Source of the DNA: Homalodisca vitripennis
Taxonomy: Eukaryota > Arthropoda > Insecta > Hemiptera > Cicadellidae
Reading direction: 5' to 3'
Assembly: GCF_021130785.1 (NCBI RefSeq)
Contig: NC_060211.1
Span: 122,833,001 to 122,897,000 of the forward strand
DNA: 64,000 nt
Position numbers and translations under genes: made by a program. Shown here one piece after another: positions 12,681 to 25,024 of this stretch. The first letter of the stretch is position 1. Every line of letters begins with the position of its first letter. Under the pieces are notes generated by a model, which was given only the letters and a program-made list of their open reading frames with translations, had not been told where the DNA came from and did not search any database.

Positions 12681-13518
12681 CATTTATATCCAGTAAAAAC
12701 TACGTCATAAATAATATTATAAATATCATTGTATAAGACTCCGAAACGATTTTTGGAGAGTTTAGGCATCTTACGTACGATGTACGAGTCTGTGTAAGGA
12801 TCTACTACAGTCATCACAAACAAGGCCCATCCAATTTATTGAATAAACCTTTTAACTAAAGGCAATGATTTCTTAGTAAGAGAATTTATATTTCAAAGAT
12901 AGGAACTGTGTATTTGTGTTTTTAAAAAGTAATAAGTTTTTTTTATTATTATATCCCTCCACCCCGACTCACACATATTAATTACTGCCAAGACTTCGTT
13001 ATACTCTGCCAGTTACGCGCACTGTTTATAGTTCCATTCATTTAATCCAACTAAAATGGGCTACAGAAACAATTTCGAACTCCGCGAATAACAAACAAAT
13101 CATGAAAGTTGCAGATATAGTGAAAGATTATTTATGGTTGCAACTGTGTAAGTAAGTAACTCGCACTGTACATGTCCCCTCTTACTCTCTGGATCTTGGC
13201 ACAAGTTAAAATACTGCTAGACTTTAACAGAGAAACGTTTCAGGACAAGTCTCACTAGCTCGTATGTTATTAGATGTTGAATAAAGAGTTGCAATGGCTA
13301 CAACTAAATATTTCCATTTTAATGTCCTTCAAAAAGACTTTTCATTATTTTGTCTAAATTACTTATTAGTATTATTTTGCATTCATGATTTATTGCCTAA
13401 ATTTTTGTGTATCACGTAGAGTAATATTTAAAAATAAAACGTCTATATTAAGAAGTTAATAATACGTCACATTTTCTGTTCGTCATCAACCTGGTCCCCT
13501 CTTTCTATACAAAAATTG
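12681..13518. other. Anonymous noncoding DNA
   Basis: Slightly less AT-rich around 12960-13250, with no motif I recognise and no open frame of note. Confidence 0.35.
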
Positions 13519-14550
13519 TACACACAGTTTGGTTATAAAATCTCAATACGCGATATATTATAGCTGGAACCGTGTTTTTGTAAGTAAGCAGAAAGATCTT
13601 TTTTCATAATATTAATATATAATAGAAGAACGAACAATTGTAGTTAGTGTCCCTTTCAGTAGGGTGGCATACGAACAGATCCAAGAGGATTTTACCCTTT
13701 AATTTAGAAAAAAAGGTCTCACAAGGATAAAAATCAGCGGTGTAGTAAACAAGTGCAGTGTTGCTGATGACAAACGTTCCAGGAGACCGTCCATAACTGA
13801 AGAAACCGTGGGTGTATAGAGGATGCAACCACTCGTAGCCCCTGTAAAAGGAGATCAAGTAAGGACCTAGTTGTTCCACGTTCGATAGCTTCGAGAACAC
13901 AAATTAAAGAAACGTGCATACTACATTTAGATTGCTGGTTAATTCCAACAGGCTATACGTTTTTGATGTTATTTGGATTGTGAAAACTGTGAATCTTATG
14001 GAATATGCGGTATTCATTAATGAAGCAACATTTTACATCTAGAATAGACAAAATTGCAGAGTTTAAGAAATGAGCAACACAACGTTTTGCAAAAGTGGCA
14101 ACAAGACCCAAATGATGAATAGTTAAGGATTACAAAGACTATTGTTTATGAACCACTCATATAGACCAAATAACCAGTCAAAACACAAACCTAAATTTGT
14201 TTAAAGTGTTTTTAGGGCCACAGTTGTTATAAGAATAAATTAAGGACTCACTCTCCAGACCTGATATCCTTATATTTCTTTTTGGGGTGTATATCAAGTC
14301 TAAAAGACGCAAGGGGAAGATAAAAATTTTAAACAACGAATTAGAGATGCAGATCTGTAAATTAAACTAGTTATGTTAAACAGAGTGTCTCTTTCTGCAG
14401 AAGAGTGCTGGCAGCTATGCATAGGTTTAGAGAGCAGTCACATCGAGTTATACTGATTTGTGGTTATCTTCAGCTATATGTAGCATTGTACATAAAACTT
14501 TTGTAATATATTTCCTCAGAAATGTATATAGACTATAATAACCCTGTATA
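13519..14550 (+). mobile_element. Decayed mariner-type DNA transposon
   Basis: Transposase relics on plus (13640-14480) lie inside a unit of about 1.0 kb, a normal size for this superfamily. The right end is AATAACCCTGTATA. On the left, CACAGTTTGGTTATAAAA (from 13522) partly matches the reverse complement of the right end, so these may be worn terminal inverted repeats. The exact ends are inferred. Confidence 0.6.
13640..14480 (+). pseudogene. Transposase pseudogene, IS630/Tc1/mariner superfamily (DDE_3 type)
   Basis: Translating plus with frame changes gives, in order: a helix-turn-helix region at about 13640-13900 containing KCSVADDKRSRRPSITEETV, the G-x-V-x-D/A-x-x-x-x-G-R-P type linker of this family; then FINEATFYI and NRQNCRV near 14005-14070, matching the DEATF...NR.N.R.W region of insect elements that holds one catalytic acid; then SPDLISLYFFL near 14250-14285, matching the SPDLTPLDFFLWG motif; then a C-terminal ECWQLCIG/HRFREQSH region near 14400-14450. 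The order and spacing are right for one transposase of about 300-350 residues. Several stops and frameshifts break it and the catalytic region is degraded, so it is dead. Minus-strand open frames at 13604-13919 are shadows of it. Confidence 0.7.
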
Positions 14551-16896
14551 TTAATATCAACTCATTACGCTATACACTTCGTATTAGTTAGATGTTTGGA
14601 AAACAGCTCTGGGAGGTTTACCGAGCTTAGAACTAATATCTGAACCATCACTTATCCTCATTTTAGTTTGCTTTGTTCAATATATATGTTTTCTTCCTGC
14701 AAGTAGTGAATTATTGGAGTCAGAGCTGCTCAGGACAATTTATTTGCCCAAATATTCTGCTAATTGGGTGCCGTATTCTTTAGCAGCATTAGAAAGTTTA
14801 TAATTCAAATGGGAGCAGTACATTAGTCATAATAGAAATCTTTCTATTATTTGGAAATATGAAGGAAATTTTCGACTTATTGTAGTAAAACGCCTTCCTT
14901 CAAAAACTGCAGCACATTTCAAGGATTCTAGAAAACAATTCAGAATTTCAACTATCTTTGATTAAATTTAAAACTACTTTCTTCTATACTTGGTTGCTCC
15001 TATGTTCAAGTGCTCACTCTCAATATATCTCCGGTAAGATTAGCAATAATTATAAATCCAATATATTAATATCAAACTACATAGATATCACTTTAGTGAT
15101 TCAAACAGTATTTTCATTCATATGCCCTAGTCCTTGCTTCATCACTAAGTCTTAAACAACATCGTAAATAGATAAAATGTTGTAGTAATGAACATTTATA
15201 TATTTAGTTTTATGACGGCCATAGGATTATCATTGGTGTCTGACTGTCTGTTTTAAATGCATGAAGGTAGAATAAATATCTGTAGAAACCCATCGTTTCC
15301 TATTTTAAATCTTTTTTATAACCCCCACTTCAAAATCCATAAACTTAGCACAGATAACAATCAACTTTTTCAGGAAAAAGTCCCTTTAGATTGTAATAAA
15401 AATCAGGTTGTGTGCAATTAAAATGCGAATTGGCTTGAGGTTCTTAGAGTCTACTAAACGTTCCACGCCCCAAGAATGGTCAATGTTAAAGTTATTTCAA
15501 CGATAAATATAATTGGCTTCGTTGATAACGCAAATTAAAGTGAATATTTACTGTTCAGTGTTGAAATATTAACAAGTGTTATAATGTGAACAAAGCCTGC
15601 TCCCTTTAGGGATAAAGCTACACAAAATTACAAAAATACTTAAATTTCATTTGGTAAATTAAAATCCTTATACTTTAGGACGCTTTTAACGAGATTTTGC
15701 ATATGGCTATGTATTTAAGTTATTTACTCGTGGAAGCTGCACATTCAACTTTCCATTAAAATCCTTACATACGTTTCCTCTAGCGGAATACTTATTTTAT
15801 TTTCGTCTTTTAATATTACACTCATCTAATGTATAAGTTCAACCAAAATAAAATGTAGCCAGTCACTTTTAATTTAGCTGGATATATCCTGTTTGAACTC
15901 CAAGAAGTTTTCTGTTATGGTTCTTTCCTTTTTTTCAATAAAAGTCCGTTGCTGCACGTTGTAGGTGTTAAACACATGTATATTTATATAAACCGTCAAA
16001 GAGCACACTGTTGTCAGAGAACACCACATAAATTTATTTTTCATATTTCTCAGTTTAAGTTTGTTGTGGGAATTTTTGGTACAGATTAATTTAAATTTGG
16101 CTCCACCACTAGCCGCCTTAGTTACCAGCTGTCAGCTGAATAATAAACAGTTTTATTCACCTTGAGAACAGAGGAACCCAGTGTGCCGTTTTATGTTGTG
16201 TTTTTCTCATTGTCAATATATGATTACATCTTTTGTATTGTTTTTTTGTGGTTATTTGTGAGATAATTTTTCTAATTAATTGGTGAAAGAAAATGTTCAT
16301 ATAATAGTCTATCAAAAAGCTATACATTACTATAAAATTAATCTTTTTTAGTTATATATCCTATATTTTGATGGTTACATTTGCCTAAGTTTGCAATTTT
16401 AAGATAGGTCATATTTTAATTAATTAAATACATTCTCATAAACTTTTATACCTATATTAAAGAGTTAGCTACTATATAACTTACAAATAGAAATCTTTTA
16501 AATGTTATACACATGGGTATTTACAAAAAGTTTAAATTTTATCGTCAAAATTATAGCATTTTGCAAGAACGAATTTATAATAGTTATATTTATTGTTTTC
16601 AACCAATATATTACATCTGGCAAACACTAATAGTCTAAGGAAACAAACAACACTAATATAAATCGAATAGTTTTGTATTTATATCTCTAAGCATGTGTTT
16701 AAAAGGCGATCTAGTAATGTCCTGTAGAAGGACAAAAATATATTAGTGCATTTTGGAGGTGAAGATTGAGTGCTTTCACAACTAATAAAAAAGTAGACTT
16801 CTATACTCTAAATTAGTGTAGTCAATATGTGTTGTAAAGCAGTGTTGTAATTTTGTAACATATAACAATAGCAAATTTTCAAAATCCTACAACCCT
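14551..16896. other. Noncoding DNA, nothing recognised
   Basis: AT-rich with a less AT-rich patch around 16080-16200 (CCAGCTGTCAGCTG). The open frame 14958-15155 encodes a short hydrophobic peptide with no family features and is probably chance. A TGTCTGACTGTCTG word near 15238 resembles foldback-end sequence but has no partner nearby. Confidence 0.4.
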
Positions 16897-17689
16897 GTAC
16901 CGTTATTATAGCACATATATTTTAAATTTATATGGAGCAAATACTTTATAAATTAAACAACTTTTCGGAAATACTTGCTTTATTCCGAAATTTAAGTTCA
17001 CCTAAAAGTTTACAAAGTTTACAAACTTTTGATTCAATTTTCTTCAAATGTCACTCAATCGAACAAATCTAATTAAGAGTCTGATTAAAAGGTATTAAAA
17101 TTAAAATTAAACTAAAAATGTATACTTCTCCAAAAATGGTTTAAATTAACAAAACAAAATAAAAAGTTCTCTTCTCAAAATACTCAAAATTACTATAACA
17201 CAAAACTTGATATTTACTTTATGACCAAAATTTAATTCACAATACTTCAAAACATTGAATTAAATTTTCAGACTCTGAAAGATGGGAAACTTTAGAAACT
17301 TTAATTACAGTATTATAAAATAAAAGATATTAACTATACGCTGGTACGGGACTTACTACTTTGAAGATTACGGAGGCAGATCGGAAAATAAAACGCACTA
17401 AAAATTTAAATACTTGAAATTGAATTTACCCGCGATAAATAATTACTCTAAATCCCAACTATTGGGTTAGAGAAAGAAATTCAGCATCTAACTCGACCGG
17501 TACACCTTCTCTTCGAATCGCCAAGACTGGACTGACTGCTTCTCTCTCTCTCCAGGCTTGCCGGGTCGGAACGTAGACCGATCAGCTGATTACCGGTCCA
17601 ACTAAACAAACAATGTCCACGCACCGCGTCTAGTTAACAGGAGCCTACTTCCTACCGCGATTCAGCATATAGAATTAGAACTATGGTAC
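16897..17689. mobile_element. Possible nonautonomous element with short terminal repeats
   Basis: The block begins GTACCGTTATTAT and ends CTATGGTAC, so GTACC/GGTAC are inverted ends, and both sides are followed by AACCCT (16891-16896 region and 17690-17695) as a possible target duplication. The right third (17350-17690) is a sharp GC-rich island with a TCTCTCTCTCTC run and several ACCGGT words. No ORF. The repeats are short enough to be chance, so this is tentative. Confidence 0.3.
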
Positions 17690-20600
17690 AACCCTTTAAA
17701 AAGAAATGATTTTAATATTGTAGTGAAAATTGTATAAAAATAAAAGCGTAGTTTTCTAAACAAACGAGATCCACGAGCAATAATTCTTCCCTTAACAAAA
17801 TTAATTAATTAATTTGTTATTATTGGTTATTGGTTACTTATTTGTATGGTGCTCCAACGTTATAAATAAATATTAAAGATCTCACATCCAAATGTTTTAT
17901 TGAACAGAAATTTGTTTTAAAAGTCAATTATTTTAAATCTAAATCGTGTGCAGTAAAATAATTAATCAAAATCATTCTTTGATTCATATCTGTAAATTAG
18001 TGGAAGACGTTTTTGTATCGAAAAAAATCTATTGTGAATGATTAGTCTTTGGCCAGTGAATCACGTTATATCTAGCCTTGTCCAATGTTTAATCATCTGA
18101 TATTTATCAGCAACCCTTGTCAGCTGATGATGTCCTACCTAATGCCTGGTTTTTGCTGACTGCTTAACCTGAATACGCATAATTTATTTGTAAACAAGTC
18201 AGAAATTGTCTTTCACTTATAAAGAATATACGTTGTTAAAATAATTCGCTTTTTTCTCATAGATTTTATTCATAAACCACTTGTTTATACAGTATGTCAA
18301 TAGTTTGAAATAACTGAATTACGTTACGTTTATTTAAACTAAACCTTCTGAGTTTGATACATTTTTAAAAGTAATGGTACGGACTAGTTGATTAAAATGT
18401 GTACATTATACAAATCACAAGAATAAAACTGGCATGCTTATGATTTTTTTGGACCTTAGTTACATCTTTATTTAATTATAAAAAAAATATTATATTTATT
18501 TCCAAGGAAGCCAGTCCAGTTTTTTCAAATGAATCAATTCCAAGTTTTTCTCTCTCAGAAACATGGAATCAATTTTTTTACAGGTTAGTGTATTTGAGTT
18601 ATCACTTAGTTATGACTAGTTCATAAAAAAATTAATTGAAAAATAAACAAGAAATATTTCATGAAAATACTAAACTGCTAACAGCTGTAAGAAAAAGATT
18701 ATTCGGTAACATTTAACAGGCCTATTATACGAAAATTATTAACAGTTCATCGTTAGGTATGTTACGAAAAAATTACCCTTTCACTGTCAATCTACAGTCT
18801 AACCTGTAGATAGTACTGAACTGCCAACAGTCTTATAAGTATATAATATTTATTTCTGGATTGTTTATAACACAAAATTTTAACCGCTACCATGCCAAAT
18901 TCCGATCCTCATGCACCGTTGGTTTATAAATATCAACGTTTGGTGATTACCTTTCACAAAAAACTTAAGGGAAATCGTGCAATAAAACCCAAAAATATTT
19001 ATTTACTCCTTATTAATGCAAACTTTTAGATTTCTCCTCACCTCCTAGCTCTTACATATGTGTTTTCTTTATTGTTTTACAGGAGCATTTTACTAAAAGA
19101 AACATAAATAGTACATTTTTTGTAATATTTTAGTAGATTTTGTACTCAGGTGAACTCAAAATTAAAACTAATAGGTTATTAATATCTCAATAATTAATAC
19201 AAATGTCGTATGAAAGTAAAAATAAAATTTGACACTCATTCATGACAACAAATATACTGCATGCAGACGGTCTTCACCTCACTGACTTAAAAATGTTGGA
19301 TATAATAAACGGAAATCTCCAGAAATATTGTAGTGTGCTGAAATTTAAATTAATAAAAGTTGAGTACATCTACGACTATCCACTCCAACCCTATCCAACT
19401 AAACCAGACAGGTTATGAATGAAATGCTGAGTGTGGTGCTGAATTTAAACTAACAGAGACATATTGCGAGGTTATTGTACCTAAATTCACAAAGAATTGT
19501 TTTATTGAGTTTGGTCATCCTACTACATGGTCTTTACATATGCTATCCTGATAAAGTAATTGAATATACATTTTAATTTCCTAAAAAATTCTTATACCAG
19601 GAACATCTGTGATGTTGTATCAAAAAGAGTTGCTTGTATAGCATAGTTTATACTAAGGGCAACTGTATGGCTACCAGCTAACTTGATTTGGGAGCCAAAA
19701 AACTTAATTAGCATAGTAAATTACTTATCAGTATGGTTGGAGTATGGTAACACTGTTTACTTTACGGGAGTAAATATAATAACATTTGATTACAATTTAA
19801 AATCCTCTATCCCGGTAAATATAATCAAGTTCGAACTCAAAGTAACTTTTGAAAGAGTTAATGTTAATTTTCAAATAATTTATATAATAAATTCAGCTAT
19901 TTTATATTATTCCTAAAAAAATTGTTAAATAATTATTTCAAACAAACAAGTGAAATGGAGAATGAATACGATTATAGAGATGGAAACGATTAAACACGTT
20001 TCAACACAACCTGGAAACGACGTACGATAATGAGGTTTTCCAGCCTCTGTAGTTTTCTTCCCATCACTGTTCAACGGGTCTCCCTCTTCACCTCTTTCAG
20101 TAAATGAGAATGTCTTTTGTGGTATAAAAAGCGAAAGGCTTTATTCAACTACTGTATGCCATATAGCTAAATTATAATTTAACGTTATACTCATCAGGGA
20201 CTGTTATAAAACTATATAATTATGTATTATACCAACAATACTGTAATACAAAATAATAATAATAATAGTTTTAGTTATATATCTGAATAAACTTTAAGGG
20301 AGAATTTTGCAACAGAAAACCAAAGTGCTGCATATTTACACTGCGTTATGATGGTAGAATCATCACTAAGGACAGCACTCACCAAAGCAGGTCATATATA
20401 TGTCAATAACGACTTACCATTAGACAATGTCATTTGTTAAACTGCAATCAATTTATTTTAATTATTATTTACGACATAACAATAGAAAATACTATTAGGT
20501 ATCAGTACTGAGATGTGTATAAGTGTATACTTATTTGTAGTTATTATACAGTTATTTACTCCCACTAAGTGAAAGATACACGATAATAATGTAACTTACT

Positions 20601-21090
20601 AATGTTTCAAGTTTTATAAATTTTTCTCATGGAACTTGAAGAGAGTGGAGACGTGATGAGGTAGGAACAATGGCCCCCCTGATTAAAGCAGTGCGGCTGT
20701 AGCCCGGATGACCTACCTTTTTACATTCTTTCTCTTCAACATTGCAAAAATAACATAACTTCACATAAATATTGAACTTTGAACATTTAGATCGGAATTT
20801 TAGCAAAGCTGTAATTAATTATTATTCTTGTATAATCTACTATAAGAAATACAAACTATATAAGATTCTTTTTGCTGGACATTTTTATAATCAAACAGAT
20901 CTCCAAAAAAATAACAAATATCATTATTATATAAACTGTACAGTTTCCTTTAAATTATCCCTCAATAACTTGATAAAAAGTTAAGAAACATACAAATATC
21001 CCAGTAATATATCATTCAAATTTTTGTTGATTAGGCCTGAAAATGGTTTATTCCATGACATGTGGTGCCATATTTATATTCCAGAAGGTG
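17690..21090. other. AT-rich noncoding DNA, nothing recognised
   Basis: No coding relic or RNA gene is visible. Short open frames at 19683-19916 and 20772-20984 are AT-driven. Less AT-rich patches at 19960-20110 and 20635-20730 carry no known motif. Confidence 0.4.
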
Positions 21091-21091
21091 G

Positions 21092-21200
21092 TAACCAATA
21101 ATACATACATACCTGCATTAAACGTAAAAGCATCATACCCCAATAAAAATACAAAGTGAAATTGAGATTTGGGGCATGATTGGGTAGTATATTATTGGTT
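21092..21200. repeat. Imperfect inverted repeat, small hairpin-forming unit
   Basis: AACCAATAATA on the left pairs with TATTATTGGTT on the right, and further in ATCATACCCCAA pairs with TTGGGGCATGAT with one mismatch. The two nested arm pairs leave a loop of about 20 bases. Size and structure would suit a MITE-like remnant, but no target duplication was defined. Confidence 0.5.
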
Positions 21201-21657
21201 ATATAAAACAACAAGCGTATAAAACTTAATAGTAATCACGTAGAATAACGTGTTTCAAATAAATATAGAGGGTATTTATTTATTTATTTATTTACATACG
21301 GTATACACCATTTCACATTTGTTTATAGGTATTGTGAAAATACAAGAGGCTTGATATAAACAACTTACATAAATAGTTTACATGCTAAAGCAAACAGAAG
21401 CAAAAAAATAAGCAAAACAAGTGCCAAATAACATCAACATCGTGAATAAAAAGAAAAATTACAACAGCAATATAGTTCATAAACAAGTGCAACATGAAGG
21501 TGGAACCGTAAAAAGACTTAATTAAAGTACCGGTAGCGTATAAAATATAGAGTTACTTATATACTACTGAGACATAAATATGCATATGAACAAATACAAT
21601 ACGAAAGAAAAAAATAAAGATTAGCGTAGCCTATGTTCATTGATATATATAAAAAAA

Positions 21658-21912
21658 ATCACAAGAAACCATTTCCATTTAGCAAAATATAAAACATGCT
21701 ACAATGCATGCAAATTTTGATGCTATTATAATAATATATGAACAAAAGTGTTAGGAAAATAGCAAGCAATATATAACATTCACAAGAAACCATCTCTATT
21801 TAGTGAAATATACAATATGCGACAATACATGCAGGGTTTGATGCCATTAAATATAAACAAAAGTGTTAACAAAAAAAAAACAAAAACAAAAAAACAGCAA
21901 GCAAAATATAAC
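21658..21912 (-). repeat. Tandem duplication in the LINE 3' UTR, about 125 bp x 2
   Basis: Each unit starts with CACAAGAAACCAT and continues with ATTTAG, a CATGC word, TTTGATGC and AACAAAAGTGTTA. The first unit is about 21658-21779 and the second about 21780-21912. Two-copy 3' UTR duplications are common in non-LTR elements. Confidence 0.7.
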
Positions 21913-21928
21913 GTTCAGTGTCAGAGTT

Positions 21929-22500
21929 TCACGTGTGGCCAGAGAGATATTCAGTGACCTCCCTCCTGAATGATGTGTCGGACATGCTGAACAAATCAAT
22001 ATGCGCAGGAAGACCATTTCCCAACCTGTGAATTCTCGGTATTGTACTGTTGTACGCATAGTTCGTAGCGAGGAATTCCCTCTCGAAAACCTGCACAGAT
22101 CTTGAAGATGGTCGAGGACAACGAAGATTGATCCTCTCTAAAAGTCTCGGGGAATCACAAGACGACGACGAAATCTTCTTCAAGAACATCAGGTCAGCAA
22201 TTTGGCGTCTGGTGCTCAAGGGTAGGAGCCCAAAGTTGCGTTGCAGATCTTCAACAGGAACCCCGTCGTAGGCAAATCCAAGTCTCAACCCAATCAGCCT
22301 GATGAATCTTATCTGAATTCTTTCAACGAGTTCAACCTGACCCAACAGGTAGGGAGACCATACAGGCGAACAGTATTCCAATATTGGTCGAACCAACTGG
22401 ACGTACAGGGCCCGAAGTGTCCATGGTGAAAACCCATCTCGAGAAGTCCTAAATATAAGACCGAGGGCAATAGTGGCTAAAATAGGGGTATTGAAAGCTA
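21929..22500 (-). pseudogene. Reverse transcriptase C-terminal fragment, Jockey-like LINE
   Basis: The uninterrupted frame reads LALGLIFRTSRDGF, then LRALYVQLVRPILEYCSPVW, then VELVERIQIRFIRLIG, and ends EYLSGHT. This is the thumb and post-RT region of Jockey/CR1-type proteins, where LVRPxLEYxSPVW and the following Q.RFxRL are strongly conserved. The reading continues upstream of the leucine at 22396 without a stop to about 22500, so the true fragment is about 190 residues and simply lacks everything before it. The frame is still open and appears fairly young. No function is expected from a fragment without the YADD core. Confidence 0.85.
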
Positions 22501-22574
22501 AAATGTTGTAGTAGAATGTACTTTTTTATTACTGTATGCCCTTTCCTGTATAAGTAACCGCAAGAAAGATGCGA

Positions 22575-22930
22575 ACAAACCACCAGTGAGCTGGCTCAAA
22601 ACTCGAGTTATAGTGATTGAAAAACTAAAAGCATTACAGCATTTTTATGAAAGCTTCATTAGAAGGAGAGGCTGTACAAGTTAACATACAGAAAAAACCA
22701 CAGCGTGGGTGTCCTACTAATATTAACAGTTTTAAAGAGCGTTGTGCCCCGCTTTGGCCTAATAGAAAACCACTGTCTCTAGAAAAACTAAATGCTTTAA
22801 AATCCTTAATAAAGTTCATTCCTAATGATGAAAGAGCTGTTACAGAATTCTCTTTGCAAACTGTGCAATTGAAGATGACATCGAAGGCTTCAACGGTCCT
22901 TTAGACTTAGAAATCAAAGAACAAGAATAG
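22575..22930 (+). pseudogene. Frameshifted coding relic, unrecognised family
   Basis: Three colinear pieces read as one protein if two frame changes are allowed: SWLKTRVIVIEKLKALQHFY at about 22590-22650; then EGEAVQVNIQKKPQRGCPTN, ERCAPLWPNRKPLSLEKLNA and SLIKFIPNDER at about 22660-22840; then IEDDIEGFNGPLDLEIKEQE before a TAG at 22928. Balanced codon use, basic middle and acidic end look like real protein. The layout resembles uncharacterised insect proteins that I associate with mobile elements, but I cannot name the family. It sits directly beside the truncated LINE at 21272-22500 in the opposite orientation. Confidence 0.45.
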
Positions 22931-23394
22931 ACATTTTTCGTGGTTACTGTTACATTGTTGTACTATTTGGTATTTAAATTATAAGAAACTGAAATTGATT
23001 TCTCAGGGTGATTAATTTAACTACAAGCATACAGCATTTTGTGTTTTGGTGTAAAATGTATTATATAAAGCTAAAATTTATTTCATTTACCTTTCCATAA
23101 AGGAAACGTTGGTTGGTGTAGTTTTGTAAAACTGCATTAAGGTAGAAATCAGGCAAAAATAGACCAAGCGCCGTTTTAATTTATTGACTTGATTAATAAT
23201 ATAATAAACGGATTAAAACTTGTATCTAATAAAACCAAATGCCTATTTACACGTTAGAAAAAATTGTACATAATGTAAGTGGCAGCCTTGATTTTTAAGA
23301 ATAGTTTAAACTTTAACATATATTTCTGAGATGTTGAGTTTTGGCGCTTTGTCTAGTGATGCATAACAAACACCGCCCGATAACAAGACAGTAG

Positions 23395-23396
<2 letters not shown>
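22931..23396. other. AT-rich noncoding DNA
   Basis: Follows the coding relic and may include its former 3' UTR. No feature is visible. Confidence 0.35.
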
Positions 23397-23435
<39 letters not shown>

Positions 23436-23473
23436 GTAAAACACGCAAAGTAAAACACACAAAGTAAAACACG
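23397..23473. repeat. (CA)n microsatellite plus 14-bp tandem repeat x3
   Basis: CA repeats from 23397 to about 23433 pass into three copies of CAAAGTAAAACACG (second copy ends CA). The minus open frame 23306-23542 with CVCVCV is a product of the repeat. Confidence 0.9.
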
Positions 23474-23542
23474 TAATATCAATGCGTGGTTGGAAGAGGA
23501 GTATACTTTGGGGTTTGTTAAAGTATGGTTTGTTAAATTCAT

Positions 23543-23546
<4 letters not shown>

Positions 23547-23577
<31 letters not shown>
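23547..23577. repeat. (TA)n microsatellite
   Basis: About 31 bp of TA dinucleotides. Confidence 0.9.
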
Positions 23578-23581
<4 letters not shown>

Positions 23582-23856
23582 TTTGTCGTAAACAATTTTT
23601 TGTCTGTACTTTTTGTAATTTTTATAGCACTGTAATGGATGTTTATTGCTTTAACGTAATGATTATTTAATCATTTCTGATACTTTTAACTGCCTACGGA
23701 ATGTTGTGTATCTTTGAAAATGTGTTTATAAAAGGTAAATTGACATTGTTTGGACTGCCAATATAATAATATAAGGAGATATTTCCGATGTGCAGTATGA
23801 TATCCCGCACGCGTCTTACGAGACGCTTGGGAATTTAAATAATGTCAAAATGCAAA

Positions 23857-23857
23857 C

Positions 23858-23949
<92 letters not shown>

Positions 23950-23956
23950 TATATAT
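23857..23956. repeat. Compound (CA)n-(TA)n microsatellite
   Basis: CA repeats to about 23879 followed by TA repeats with two TAATA interruptions. Confidence 0.9.
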
Positions 23957-25024
23957 TCAACAATAGAATAATGGAGTCAGTTTACAATTATGAGCAATTG
24001 TTATTTAGGAATATTGAAGCTTTAAACAACTTTTTATTCTCATAGAATAGAATATAAACCTTTTTATTTTTTGTTTTTAGTATTTTACATATCCATATCA
24101 TAATCATAATCGTAAACTAAACTGTAAATGTTTAGTTATAAATTGGATATTGGTGTTAGAAGATCGTATGTGTGTAAAGAGCATTGATTTAACGATAAAT
24201 GTCTCCAGCACAAACGCTCAATGTATCACTTGGCATTAACCAAGCATATATTATCTGATAGGTGAACTAAACCCCTGAGCAACATATTAGGTCAATATTA
24301 GTCTCCATATAACTAATACGTGTGCAGCATGCAGACTGTAACCTACTTCTTGTAGTTGCAAATCTACGAGCTTTGAATAACCACAGTTTGGTTAGGTCCA
24401 CAAAAAGGAATTCTGAAATATGGGATTCTTTCATCTTTAGGTTCTAACAGTAGCATGACTGTTCTGTAGCGTTTTTTCCAACAAAAACAATACGGGAAGT
24501 TAATTAGTTATTGGAAATATCGGAAGTACATTTTTACAAAGAAATTAAAAATCATACAAAAAAGATCCAAACAAAGTTTCTTCTATCTCAACCAGCTAAG
24601 CCACAAACTCCCTCAAAGTCAAAGCAATTTTAGAATCTGGTACTACCTTTAAAATTTCAGAGTCAAACATAGTAAGTGCTTCTAAACCTACGTTACTCAA
24701 TATCAACAAATCTCTTTAAATTTTAAATATTTATATTTAAGAGAAGATTATAAAAAGTTAATAAATCGTATTAAAGTATTATGCGTTAAAAGGGTATGGA
24801 AACACCCAAAATGGGTAGCATATATTTTAGTTAATTTTCATCTCATTGTAGACTCTTCCATTTACCTATTTGCATTGACTGCGATGATGTTACATAAACT
24901 TACCACATCTCAAAAAAATTAAATTATAATTATAAAAAATTCACACTATTAAAAAAGATAAAACTGAGTAAAATAAATATTTTCTGAAACAATTCCGCAT
25001 TTTAATTCATAGACCTTATTTTAT
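23957..25024. other. AT-rich noncoding DNA
   Basis: No coding relic, RNA gene or repeat was recognised. Confidence 0.4.

Larger units (their letters stand above)
21272..22500 (-). mobile_element. 5'-truncated Jockey-like non-LTR retrotransposon
   Basis: Read on minus, the element runs from a truncated RT C-terminal region (from about 22500) through a stop at 21929, a 3' UTR with an internal tandem repeat, and a simple (AAAT)n tail at 21272-21296. A 5' truncation with an intact 3' end and short-repeat tail is the usual result of target-primed reverse transcription. The RT catalytic core and the endonuclease are absent. The 5' boundary is only approximate. Confidence 0.75.

Noticed and set aside
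13604..13919. Two overlapping minus-strand open frames
   Set aside because: They are antisense to the transposase N-terminal region read on plus at 13640-13900.
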